The notes under the pieces were generated by a model. That model saw only the letters and a list, made by a program, of their open reading frames with translations. It was not told the origin of the DNA and made no database searches. From positions 1 through 7,738 of the forward strand of contig CANIXE010000100.1 in NCBI GenBank assembly GCA_947470885.1: a stretch of DNA of 7,738 nt, given 5' to 3'. Source of the DNA: Planctomycetota bacterium (lineage in GTDB: Bacteria; Planctomycetota; UBA11346). Shown one piece after another: positions 1 through 5,375 of this stretch; within the stretch, counting starts at the first letter, position 1; each line of letters opens with the position of its first letter. A program made the translations under genes and the position numbers.

Positions 1-85
1 ATGCCACCATTGGCAGGGTTGGTTCTGCACCCCAGGTCGAGGCCATGAAGCCGAGTTGAAAAATCATCAGTACGGCGGTGCGCAT
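1..85 (-). CDS. 5' end of a secreted protein gene (partial, runs off left edge)
   Basis: Reading the minus strand from the ATG at 85-83 gives 28 codons before the window ends. They start MRTAVLMIFQLGFMAS and continue TWGAEPTLPMVA. A basic residue at position 2, a hydrophobic run over residues 4-15 and a small-residue stretch ending near A20 look like a Sec signal peptide, although the -3 residue (Trp) is not ideal. An AGGA-like Shine-Dalgarno sequence sits about 8 bases upstream of the ATG, in AT-rich DNA. The gene lies 106 bases downstream of the adenosyltransferase stop and points the same way. The mature protein is outside the window, so no function can be given. The start and export signal are moderately convincing; the rest is unknown. 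Confidence 0.5.
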   Translation of the reverse strand, partial: MRTAVLMIFQLGFMASTWGAEPTLPMVA

Positions 86-191
86 GGGGTAAATCCTATA
101 ATAAAATTGAAATAGAAGCTAAAAAACTCTCATCAAGCATGAATCCATAGGCATTTGCCCTAATCGCAGGAGCAATAGTCCAAATCTGACG

Positions 192-773
192 TCAATTTCG
201 CCTGGCCCCAGGCGACCACAGGACATCTGCCCGACCGCTGTCATTGGCCCATCTGGCCCAGACGAAACACAGGTCCGACAACCGGTTCAAATAATGGAGG
301 AGGTGGGGGTTCCAGGCCCGCTCGGGGTCGACCGCCTGGGCCGCAACCAAGTCCCGTTCGGCCCGACGCACCACCGTGCGGGCCAGGTGCAACCAGGCGG
401 CCGCCGGCGATCCGCCGGGAATCACGAAGCTGCGCAGGGGTTCCAGGTGGTCATTGGCCACGGCTAGCCAGGCGTCCAGGCGCTCCACTTGCACGCCGGT
501 GATCCGGGGGATTCGGGATTCGTGGGGTCCACCCTCCGGGGTCGCCAGGTCCCCCCCCAGGTCGAAAAGGTCGTTTTGGATCCCCGGCAAGATTTCGGCC
601 ACCGCGGGGGGCAGGGTCGCCAGGCGAGCCACCCCCAGCAGGCTATTGGCCTCATCCACGGCCCCGATCACCGCGATCAGGGGATGGTCCTTGGCCACCC
701 GCCGGCCATCGGCCAGTCCGGTCGTCCCGCTGTCGCCGGTGCGGGTGGTGATGCGATCGAGGCGAATCGTCAT
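192..773 (-). CDS. pduO: ATP:cob(I)alamin adenosyltransferase, PduO type
   Basis: This 193-residue cytoplasmic enzyme transfers the 5'-deoxyadenosyl group of ATP to cob(I)alamin, making adenosylcobalamin. The PduO/MMAB signatures are present in order. The N-terminal ATP-binding segment TRTGDSGTTGLADGRRVAK lies at residues 10-28, followed by GAVDEANSLLG (37-47), IQNDLFDLGGDLATP (65-79), FVIPGG (116-121), ARTVVRRAER (131-140, the conserved Arg/Glu cluster of the active site) and NRLSDLCFVWAR (163-174). Length is normal for the family. The frame stays open upstream to 875, but the ATG at 773 is chosen because the protein MTIRLDRITTRTGDSG begins exactly where family members begin and the extra 34 residues are low-complexity. 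No clear Shine-Dalgarno site is seen. It is transcribed away from the ABC/nadC operon, leaving only about 60 bases for divergent promoters. No other cobalamin gene or B12 enzyme is visible, so the physiological partner is unknown. A run of eight C at 551-558 encodes part of the conserved LGGD motif. Confidence 0.93.
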   Translation of the reverse strand: MTIRLDRITTRTGDSGTTGLADGRRVAKDHPLIAVIGAVDEANSLLGVARLATLPPAVAEILPGIQNDLFDLGGDLATPEGGPHESRIPRITGVQVERLDAWLAVANDHLEPLRSFVIPGGSPAAAWLHLARTVVRRAERDLVAAQAVDPERAWNPHLLHYLNRLSDLCFVWARWANDSGRADVLWSPGARRN

Positions 774-832
774 GGCGGCAGCATGGCTTGATTGGCCGTG
801 GTCAAACCCCTGGATCGTCCGGGGACCGCGCC

Positions 833-1879
833 ATGGACGGCGCGGTTCGCCGCCCATCATGCTCCGCCGTGCCAATCCCAGCCACCAGTGATGCCATCAC
901 CGCCCAGGCCGTGCGGAAGGTCTTCCGCACCTTCGACCGCCGGCCGGGTTTCCTCGGAGCCCTCCGGGATCTCGGGGGCCGTCGCTATAAGGAATTGGTG
1001 GCGGTCCAGGACATCACCCTGTCAGTGCCCAAGGGTCAGATCGTCGGCTACATCGGCCCCAATGGCGCCGGCAAGAGCACCACGATCAAGATGCTGACGG
1101 GGATCCTGACCCCCAGTTCGGGGACCGTGCGGGTGGCAGGGTTCGATCCGTTCCGGGAACGTTCCGCCTATGTCCGTCAGGTGGGCGCGGTGTTCGGCCA
1201 GCGCAGCCAGCTGTGGTGGGACCTGGCGGTGGGGGAGAGCTTCGACCTGCTGCGCCATCTCTACGGGGTCAGCGAAGCGGATTTCAAGACCCGCTTGGCC
1301 CGATTCGATCAGGTGCTGGAACTCACGCCATTCCTGCGCACGCCGGTGCGCAAATTGTCGTTGGGCCAGCGGATGAAGGCAGACCTCGCGGCCAGCCTGC
1401 TGCATAATCCCAAGGTGTTGTTCCTAGATGAACCCACGGTGGGCGTCGATGTGGTGACCAAGGCCCGGCTGCGGGACTTCCTGGGGGAACTGAACCGGGA
1501 ACAGGGCACCACCATCGTCCTCACCACCCACGACATGCAGGACATTGAAGCCCTGGCCCACCGGGTGGTGGTCATCGACCACGGACGGATTGTCCACGAC
1601 GGCGATGTGGGTTCCCTGGCTGAGCGCTTCGGCGGGGGCAAGCGCCTGCGCCTGACCCTGGCCAAGGCCGTGGCCCAGCCGCCGGTGCTGCCGGGGATCA
1701 CCTGGACCACCACCAGCCCGGTGCAGCTCACCGCCGCCCTGGAACGGGGCGCGGACTGCCCGGCGGTGCTGCAGAAACTCCTCGGCCTGCTGCCGGTGGC
1801 GGACGTGACCATCGAGGAACCCCCCATCGAAGAAGTCATCACCGCCCTGTATTCCCAGACTTCCACGCCCCACCCATGA
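833..1879 (+). CDS. ABC transporter ATP-binding protein (COG4586/DrrA-like exporter ATPase)
   Basis: This is the cytoplasmic ATPase of an ABC-2 type exporter, about 348 residues long. All nucleotide-binding motifs are intact: Walker A GPNGAGKST, Q-loop VFGQRSQLWWDL, signature LSLGQRMKADLAA, Walker B VLFLDEP, D-loop region TVGVDVV and H-loop TTHD. The N-terminal RRPGFLGALRDL segment before the first beta strand, and QRSQLWWDL after the Q-loop, are typical of the COG4586 group. That group works with two six-helix permeases and exports poorly defined substrates. About 80 residues follow the ABC domain. The frame is open from a TTG at 788. I prefer the ATG at 833 because a GGGGA lies 7 bases upstream of it. 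A GTG at 869 would also match the usual N-terminus, so the start is uncertain. The stop overlaps the nadC start by four bases. No permease gene lies next to it, so its membrane partner must be elsewhere or missing. The substrate cannot be inferred. Confidence 0.9.
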   Translation: MDGAVRRPSCSAVPIPATSDAITAQAVRKVFRTFDRRPGFLGALRDLGGRRYKELVAVQDITLSVPKGQIVGYIGPNGAGKSTTIKMLTGILTPSSGTVRVAGFDPFRERSAYVRQVGAVFGQRSQLWWDLAVGESFDLLRHLYGVSEADFKTRLARFDQVLELTPFLRTPVRKLSLGQRMKADLAASLLHNPKVLFLDEPTVGVDVVTKARLRDFLGELNREQGTTIVLTTHDMQDIEALAHRVVVIDHGRIVHDGDVGSLAERFGGGKRLRLTLAKAVAQPPVLPGITWTTTSPVQLTAALERGADCPAVLQKLLGLLPVADVTIEEPPIEEVITALYSQTSTPHP

Positions 1880-2766
1880 CCGACCCCTACCTGCATCCCG
1901 ACGTCCAGGCCCTGATCCGCCTGGCCCTCCACGAGGACCTCCGCTTCGTCGGCGACCTCACCTGCGCCGCCACCGTCGCCCCGGGCGCCCGGTTGCACGG
2001 GGTCCTCAAGGCCAAAGCCCCCGGCGTGGTCTGCGGTTTGCCCCTGTTTGCCCGGGTCCTGGCAGAACTCCCCGGGGCGGTCACCGTGACCACCGACCTG
2101 GCGGACGGCACCGTGGTGCATCCCGGCGAGATGGTACTGGAGATGACCGGCGACGCGGTGGCGATGCTGATCGCCGAGCGCACCGCCTTGAACCTGTGCC
2201 AACGCCTGTCCGGCACCGCCACCCTCACCGCCCGCTATGTTGAGGCGGTAAAGGGCACCCGGGCGAAGATCCTGGACACCCGGAAGACCACCCCAGGGAT
2301 GCGCCTGCTGCAGAAGCACGCGGTCCTGGCGGGGGGCGGAGCGAACCACCGCATCGGCCTCTACGACCAAGTCCTGATCAAGGACAACCACATCGCCCTG
2401 ATGCCCCCCGGCCCCTTGGGTAGCGGTCCCGCCGAAGCCGTGCGCCGGGCCCGGGTCCATGTCGGGCCAACGACATTGGTGGAGGTGGAAATCGAGCGCC
2501 TGGACGACCTGGAACCCTGTATTTCAGCGGGTGCCGACATCATCCTATTGGATAACCTGCCCCCCTCCGAATTGGCAAAAGCCGTTCGCCGCCGGGATGC
2601 CTGCCCGGCCCCGGATGGCCGCACGGTCTTGTTGGAGGCCAGCGGCGGGATCACCCTGGCGACGGTACGGGCCGTGGCGGAAACCGGCGTCGAACGGATT
2701 AGCACCGGGGAACTGACCCATTCCGTCCAGGCCCTGGATCTGTCCCTGCGCTGCACGGTTTTGTGA
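1876..2766 (+). CDS. nadC: Nicotinate-nucleotide pyrophosphorylase (quinolinate phosphoribosyltransferase)
   Basis: This cytoplasmic enzyme converts quinolinate and PRPP to nicotinate mononucleotide, CO2 and pyrophosphate, the entry into the shared part of NAD synthesis. The 296-residue length is typical. Visible family motifs are the N-terminal domain start HEDLRFVGDLTC (19-30), ERTALNLCQRLSGTAT (101-116), ILDTRKTTPGMR (132-143), QKHAVLAGGGANHR (146-159), IKDNH (168-172), VEVEIE (202-207), IILLDN (222-227), LEASGGI (253-259) and ISTGELTHS (275-283). These cover the quinolinate-binding basic residues and the PRPP/phosphate loop of the C-terminal barrel. The ATG start lies within ATGA, overlapping the ABC ATPase stop, and no separate Shine-Dalgarno is seen, which implies translational coupling. 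The stop overlaps the GTG start of pabB in the same way. nadA and nadB are not in the window. Identification is secure. Confidence 0.97.
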   Translation: MTDPYLHPDVQALIRLALHEDLRFVGDLTCAATVAPGARLHGVLKAKAPGVVCGLPLFARVLAELPGAVTVTTDLADGTVVHPGEMVLEMTGDAVAMLIAERTALNLCQRLSGTATLTARYVEAVKGTRAKILDTRKTTPGMRLLQKHAVLAGGGANHRIGLYDQVLIKDNHIALMPPGPLGSGPAEAVRRARVHVGPTTLVEVEIERLDDLEPCISAGADIILLDNLPPSELAKAVRRRDACPAPDGRTVLLEASGGITLATVRAVAETGVERISTGELTHSVQALDLSLRCTVL

Positions 2767-3917
2767 TCCATCTTGGTGATTTTTTGCGAGTCAATGCTGG
2801 GGATCCGGCGTTGGCCATCCTCCATGGGGGCGGATGCGCGGTGGGGAGCCTGGGAGCGCCGGCCTCCAGGCCGGCTCGTGGCGACGGGGCGTGTTCGGGA
2901 ACCGTTGAGGACCCAAGACGAGCCGGCCTGGAGGCCGGCGCTCCCGGGTCGACCCTCGCTGATCCCCGCCGCGCGTGGTGCCCCACGAACCCGACCACGA
3001 TCTTGCAATACGACTACGAAGGCACGGCCTACACCGCGCCCGCCCAGTCCCTCGTCGTCAGCCCCCTGCCGGACGCCCCGGTCCCCCGCTTGGCCAGCCC
3101 CTTTCAATCCGCCTGGGATGCCGCCGTCCATGCGGCCAAGGTGGAGGACATCCGTCGGCGCATCGCCCGAGGAGACTGCTATCAGGTCAACTTGGCGGTG
3201 CCGTTCACCGCCCGGCTGGCCGACGGCGACGACCTGGCGGTGTTCCTCGCCCTGCTTCGAACCAGCCCCGGCCCCTTCGCTGGGTTCATCCGCCGCCCCG
3301 GCCGGCCCACCGTGGTCAGCCAGAGCCCAGAAAACTTCCTGGCCTGGGACGCGGGCCGGATCACCAGCAGCCCGATCAAGGGCACCCGCCGGCGTATCCT
3401 CGGCCGCGAGGACACCACCCGGGCGGAACTCCTGGCCTCGGCCAAGGACCGGGCGGAACTGGCGATGATCGTGGATTTGGTGCGCAACGACCTGGGTCGC
3501 CTGGCCCTGCCCGGCTCGGTCCAGGTGGATGCCCCGGCCCGGCTGCTGGACCTGCCCTACGTCCACCACTTGGTGGCGGACATCAGCGCCCGGGAGCGGC
3601 CGGGCACCACCCTGGAGGACCGGCTGACCGCTGCCTTTCCCGCCGGCTCCATCACCGGGGCCCCGAAGAAAATGGCCATATCCATCATTCGCGAGCTGGA
3701 GGGCCGGCCCCGGGGCGCCTACTGCGGCGCCTTCGGCTGGAGCAACGCCACTGCGGGCCAATTGGCGGTGGCCATCCGCACGGCTGAAATCCACGGCGAC
3801 CGGATCACCCTCTGGGCCGGCAGCGGGATCACCGCCGACAGCGACGGCCCGGCGGAATGGGACGAGGTCCAGGCCAAGGCCGCGGGATTCGCTGCGATGT
3901 TCGGAGGTGGACGATGA
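2763..3917 (+). CDS. pabB: Aminodeoxychorismate synthase component I
   Basis: PabB aminates chorismate to 4-amino-4-deoxychorismate for p-aminobenzoate and folate synthesis, using ammonia from the PabA glutaminase. The catalytic chorismate-binding domain fills residues about 115-384. It shows YQVNLAVPF (140-148), SPENFL (188-193), SPIKGTRRR (203-211), AELAMIVDLVRNDLGR (231-246), FPAGSITGAPKKM (292-304), GAYCGAFGW (318-326) and ADSDGPAEWDE (358-368). The PIKGT lysine (K206) separates PabB from TrpE, which has PIAGT. The GTG start sits in GTGA overlapping the nadC stop, without a visible Shine-Dalgarno. The protein, 384 residues, is shorter than E. coli PabB (453) because its N-terminal domain is abbreviated. 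Residues about 30-61 of that region are encoded by a 94-bp inverted-repeat element. No pabA or pabC is present here. The catalytic domain looks intact; whether the altered N-terminus still folds is uncertain. Confidence 0.93.
   Translation: MIHLGDFLRVNAGDPALAILHGGGCAVGSLGAPASRPARGDGACSGTVEDPRRAGLEAGAPGSTLADPRRAWCPTNPTTILQYDYEGTAYTAPAQSLVVSPLPDAPVPRLASPFQSAWDAAVHAAKVEDIRRRIARGDCYQVNLAVPFTARLADGDDLAVFLALLRTSPGPFAGFIRRPGRPTVVSQSPENFLAWDAGRITSSPIKGTRRRILGREDTTRAELLASAKDRAELAMIVDLVRNDLGRLALPGSVQVDAPARLLDLPYVHHLVADISARERPGTTLEDRLTAAFPAGSITGAPKKMAISIIRELEGRPRGAYCGAFGWSNATAGQLAVAIRTAEIHGDRITLWAGSGITADSDGPAEWDEVQAKAAGFAAMFGGGR
2852..2945. repeat. REPIN-like palindromic element inside pabB
   Basis: Two 28-base arms (2852-2879 and 2918-2945) are exact reverse complements separated by 38 bases. 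Each arm also carries its own palindrome, GCCGGCCT-CC-AGGCCGGC, so each arm can fold alone, or the two can pair into one long hairpin. This doublet architecture, under 100 bases with GC-rich arms, matches REP doublets (REPINs), which are spread by RAYT transposases (known for the class). No RAYT gene is in the window. The element is translated as part of pabB residues about 30-61, giving Arg/Ala/Gly/Pro-rich peptide (GAPASRPAR and RAGLEAGAPG), and it keeps the frame open. Assignment to a mobile family is inference; the inverted repeat itself is directly visible. Confidence 0.85.
3903..3907 (+). promoter_or_regulatory. Shine-Dalgarno site of the TPR lipoprotein gene
   Basis: GGAGG lies within the last codons of pabB, 6 bases before the ATG at 3914. 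It fixes the start of the lipoprotein gene over the upstream in-frame alternative at 3857. It is the only strong ribosome-binding site seen in the four-gene run. The last gene may therefore be translated partly independently of coupling. Confidence 0.8.
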
Positions 3918-4804
3918 AGTTGCCGACGTTGCTCTTGGGACTGCTGGTGGTGGCCGGCTGTACTTCCCGCTCAATGCCTCCGGTGGAAGGCGGGCCCAGC
4001 AATGGGCATTACCTGAATCCCCTCACCGGCAAAGCTTGGAATTCTGGACTCACGGACCGGGACAAGGCGGACGCCAAGGCCATCGACGGCATCCAGACCC
4101 TGTTCAACGATGGTCTGTTCGACAAGGCCCGGACCGCCCTCGATGAACTGCTGGCCGCCGGCTGCCACCATCCCCAGGCGTTGTTTCTGCGGGCCAAACT
4201 GGCTAACCAGGCCGGGGATCTGAAAGCCACCGTCGCCTGGTGCGAAAAAACCCTCCAAGAAAGCTCTGGCTGGGGCGAACCCCGGGTACTCTTAGCCAAG
4301 ACCTTCCTCAAACTCGAACGTCCCGCCGCCGCCGGCTCAGTGTTTGCCGATCTGGATCGAATGGCCCCAAAATCCCCCTGGGGCCCCTGGGGCTTGGGCC
4401 AGGTGGCGATCCACGAGGGCAATTTTGCCGTTGCCATCAAACACTTTGACCTGGCCCTGGAGCGGGATCCCGACCACCTCCCCAGCCTGGAGACCCGGGC
4501 TGACCTCGCCGCCCAGGCCGGCGACCGGGCGGGGGAAAGCCGCTTTCTCGTCCGACTGGTGGTCCTGGCCCCCGAGGCCCCGGGGCTCCATCGCCGAATC
4601 GGCGAACTGGCCGAAGAAGACGGCCGCTTGGAAGATGCCCGGCGCAGCTTCGAACGGGCCTTCGAACTGGAACCTCGGCCGGAAACCGCCAAACGCCTCG
4701 CCAGCTTGGCCGAACGCCGGGGCGATCAGCCCGCAGCTCGCCGCTGGCGCCAGCGGGCCGGGGAAGCGGCCCCGGTGGACGAAACGCCGCCGGAACTGCG
4801 CTGA
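3914..4804 (+). CDS. TPR-repeat lipoprotein
   Basis: This predicted 296-residue lipoprotein starts MKLPTLLLGLLVVAGC, a short lipoprotein signal peptide with lipobox VAGC and lipidated Cys16. Thr at +2 would predict outer-membrane sorting under the Lol rule known from enterobacteria. A short linker (17-50) is followed by helical repeats from about 54 to 287. The clearest TPR units are residues 155-187 (containing LGQVAIHEGNFAVAIKHF) and 224-254 (containing IGELAEEDGRLEDARRSF), with more degenerate units around 54-85, 86-117, 121-152, 190-222 and 257-287. Such proteins are generally scaffolds for protein complexes at the envelope; no catalytic motif is seen. The start ATGA overlaps the pabB stop and has a strong GGAGG 6 bases upstream. 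It is the last gene of the ABC/nadC/pabB run, and no strong terminator follows. The partner and specific role are unknown; a link to the orphan ABC ATPase is only speculation. Confidence 0.88.
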   Translation: MKLPTLLLGLLVVAGCTSRSMPPVEGGPSNGHYLNPLTGKAWNSGLTDRDKADAKAIDGIQTLFNDGLFDKARTALDELLAAGCHHPQALFLRAKLANQAGDLKATVAWCEKTLQESSGWGEPRVLLAKTFLKLERPAAAGSVFADLDRMAPKSPWGPWGLGQVAIHEGNFAVAIKHFDLALERDPDHLPSLETRADLAAQAGDRAGESRFLVRLVVLAPEAPGLHRRIGELAEEDGRLEDARRSFERAFELEPRPETAKRLASLAERRGDQPAARRWRQRAGEAAPVDETPPELR

Positions 4805-5320
4805 TCATCCCTCAATCCTAGGTTTATTGAGACGAATCACGCGGGAATTCCGATGGTCCCCGATCGGATGGAATCGGTATATACCTGATTCCACGAGCGC
4901 AGATGTCTCACGGGGCGTTGTGAATCACCGTAATCTTCGGTTGAATCGAGTGGTACGTCCCCAGTGATTCACACTGCCACCCGCAAGGCAGTTACCGTCG
5001 GTCCAGGGCTGTCCAAGTCGCCGTTGCCTATCGTTCTGAATAAACCTGGAAAACGCAATTGGAGCGCACCACGTGCGTTTCCAGACGCACCTTTTGGGTG
5101 AACAACTGTCGAGGCAAAGACTTGAAAAATACAGCGGGGAATCTGCAAATGGCCAACTCAACTGCGTTATTGAGGATAAAGGTGACCGATACAGTTGGTT
5201 TTCTTTCCCCTCTTCTGCGTTCCTCCTTGACCGAGACTGGTTCAAATCAGTCACCCGCCAAGTAATCTACAGCTCAGGACGACCACAGACGTTTCAAGCT
5301 AATCGTAGTTGCGTCCGTCA
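4805..5320. other. Intergenic region with GANTC cluster, no recognisable gene
   Basis: This stretch has a clearly lower GC content than the operon to its left, and I recognise no conserved protein in any frame. A weak hairpin just after the lipoprotein stop (CTCAAT 4811-4816 pairing with ATTGAG 4826-4831) lacks a T-run, so it is a poor intrinsic terminator. Between 4834 and 4972 there are six GAATC/GATTC (GANTC) pentamers. From 5040 the frame used by the downstream secreted-protein gene is already free of stops. The third positions there show no bias, however, so I do not extend the gene into it. Small overlapping frames at 4925-5254 (minus) and 5059-5265 (plus) encode nothing familiar. Confidence 0.6.
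4919..4973. repeat. 10-bp perfect inverted repeat (possible operator)
   Basis: TGTGAATCAC at 4919-4928 is the exact reverse complement of GTGATTCACA at 4964-4973, with 35 bases between. Each arm contains a GANTC core, and a third GAATC (4943-4947) lies between them. The spacing is too wide for a tight terminator hairpin and no T-run follows. A two-site operator for a DNA-binding protein, or the ends of a small decayed element, are possible readings. Function is not demonstrated. Confidence 0.4.
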
Positions 5321-5349
5321 TTGTTATCATTGTTACAAATGGGTAGAAT
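5321..5349 (+). promoter_or_regulatory. Candidate sigma70 promoter of the SGNH/IPT gene
   Basis: TTGTTA at 5321-5326 (4 of 6 matches to TTGACA) and TAGAAT at 5344-5349 (5 of 6 matches to TATAAT) are separated by exactly 17 bases. Transcription would start near 5356, inside or beside a C9 tract, giving a leader of only about 20 bases before the ATG at 5376. It is a good match by eye in locally AT-rich DNA, but vegetative promoter consensus may differ in this phylum. Confidence 0.5.
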
Positions 5350-5353
5350 GTGT

Positions 5354-5370
5354 CCCCCCCCCTGCAGAGG
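5354..5370 (+). promoter_or_regulatory. C9 tract and Shine-Dalgarno upstream of the SGNH/IPT gene
   Basis: Nine consecutive C bases (5354-5362) lie between the candidate -10 box and an AGAGG Shine-Dalgarno sequence (5366-5370), which stands 5 bases before the ATG at 5376. The Shine-Dalgarno supports that start. The homopolymer is at the expected transcription start or leader, where length changes could alter expression. Confidence 0.5.
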
Positions 5371-5375
5371 TCATT

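Noticed and set aside
187..194. Palindrome TGACGTCA just after pduO
   Set aside because: An 8-bp palindrome is expected by chance at this scale, and it overlaps the stop codon. No second copy was seen.
199..214. Perfect hairpin CGCCTGG-CC-CCAGGCG at the 3' end of pduO as a terminator
   Set aside because: The stem is good but on the transcribed (minus) strand it is followed by AAATTGACG rather than a T-run, and it lies inside the last codons. Not supported as an intrinsic terminator.
551..558. C8 run in pduO as a phase-variable tract
   Set aside because: The run encodes the conserved LGGD motif of the enzyme, so it is explained by protein sequence plus GC-rich codon choice.
1309..2460. Minus-strand open frame of 383 codons opposite the ABC ATPase and nadC
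   Set aside because: It is a GC-rich shadow frame with Gln/Gly/His-rich sequence and no recognisable domain; the opposite strand encodes conserved genes.
2361..3974. Minus-strand open frame of 537 codons opposite nadC and pabB
   Set aside because: It is the longest complete frame in the window but is antisense to two unmistakable enzymes, has low-complexity Gly/Ala/Arg composition and shows no family motifs. High GC content explains its length.
4811..4831. Hairpin CTCAAT/ATTGAG after the lipoprotein gene as a terminator
   Set aside because: The stem is only 6 bp and AT-rich, the loop is 9 bases, and no T-tract follows.
4925..5254. Minus-strand frame of 109 codons in the intergenic region
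   Set aside because: No recognisable motif, no convincing ribosome-binding site and no codon bias. It could be a remnant but cannot be supported as a gene.
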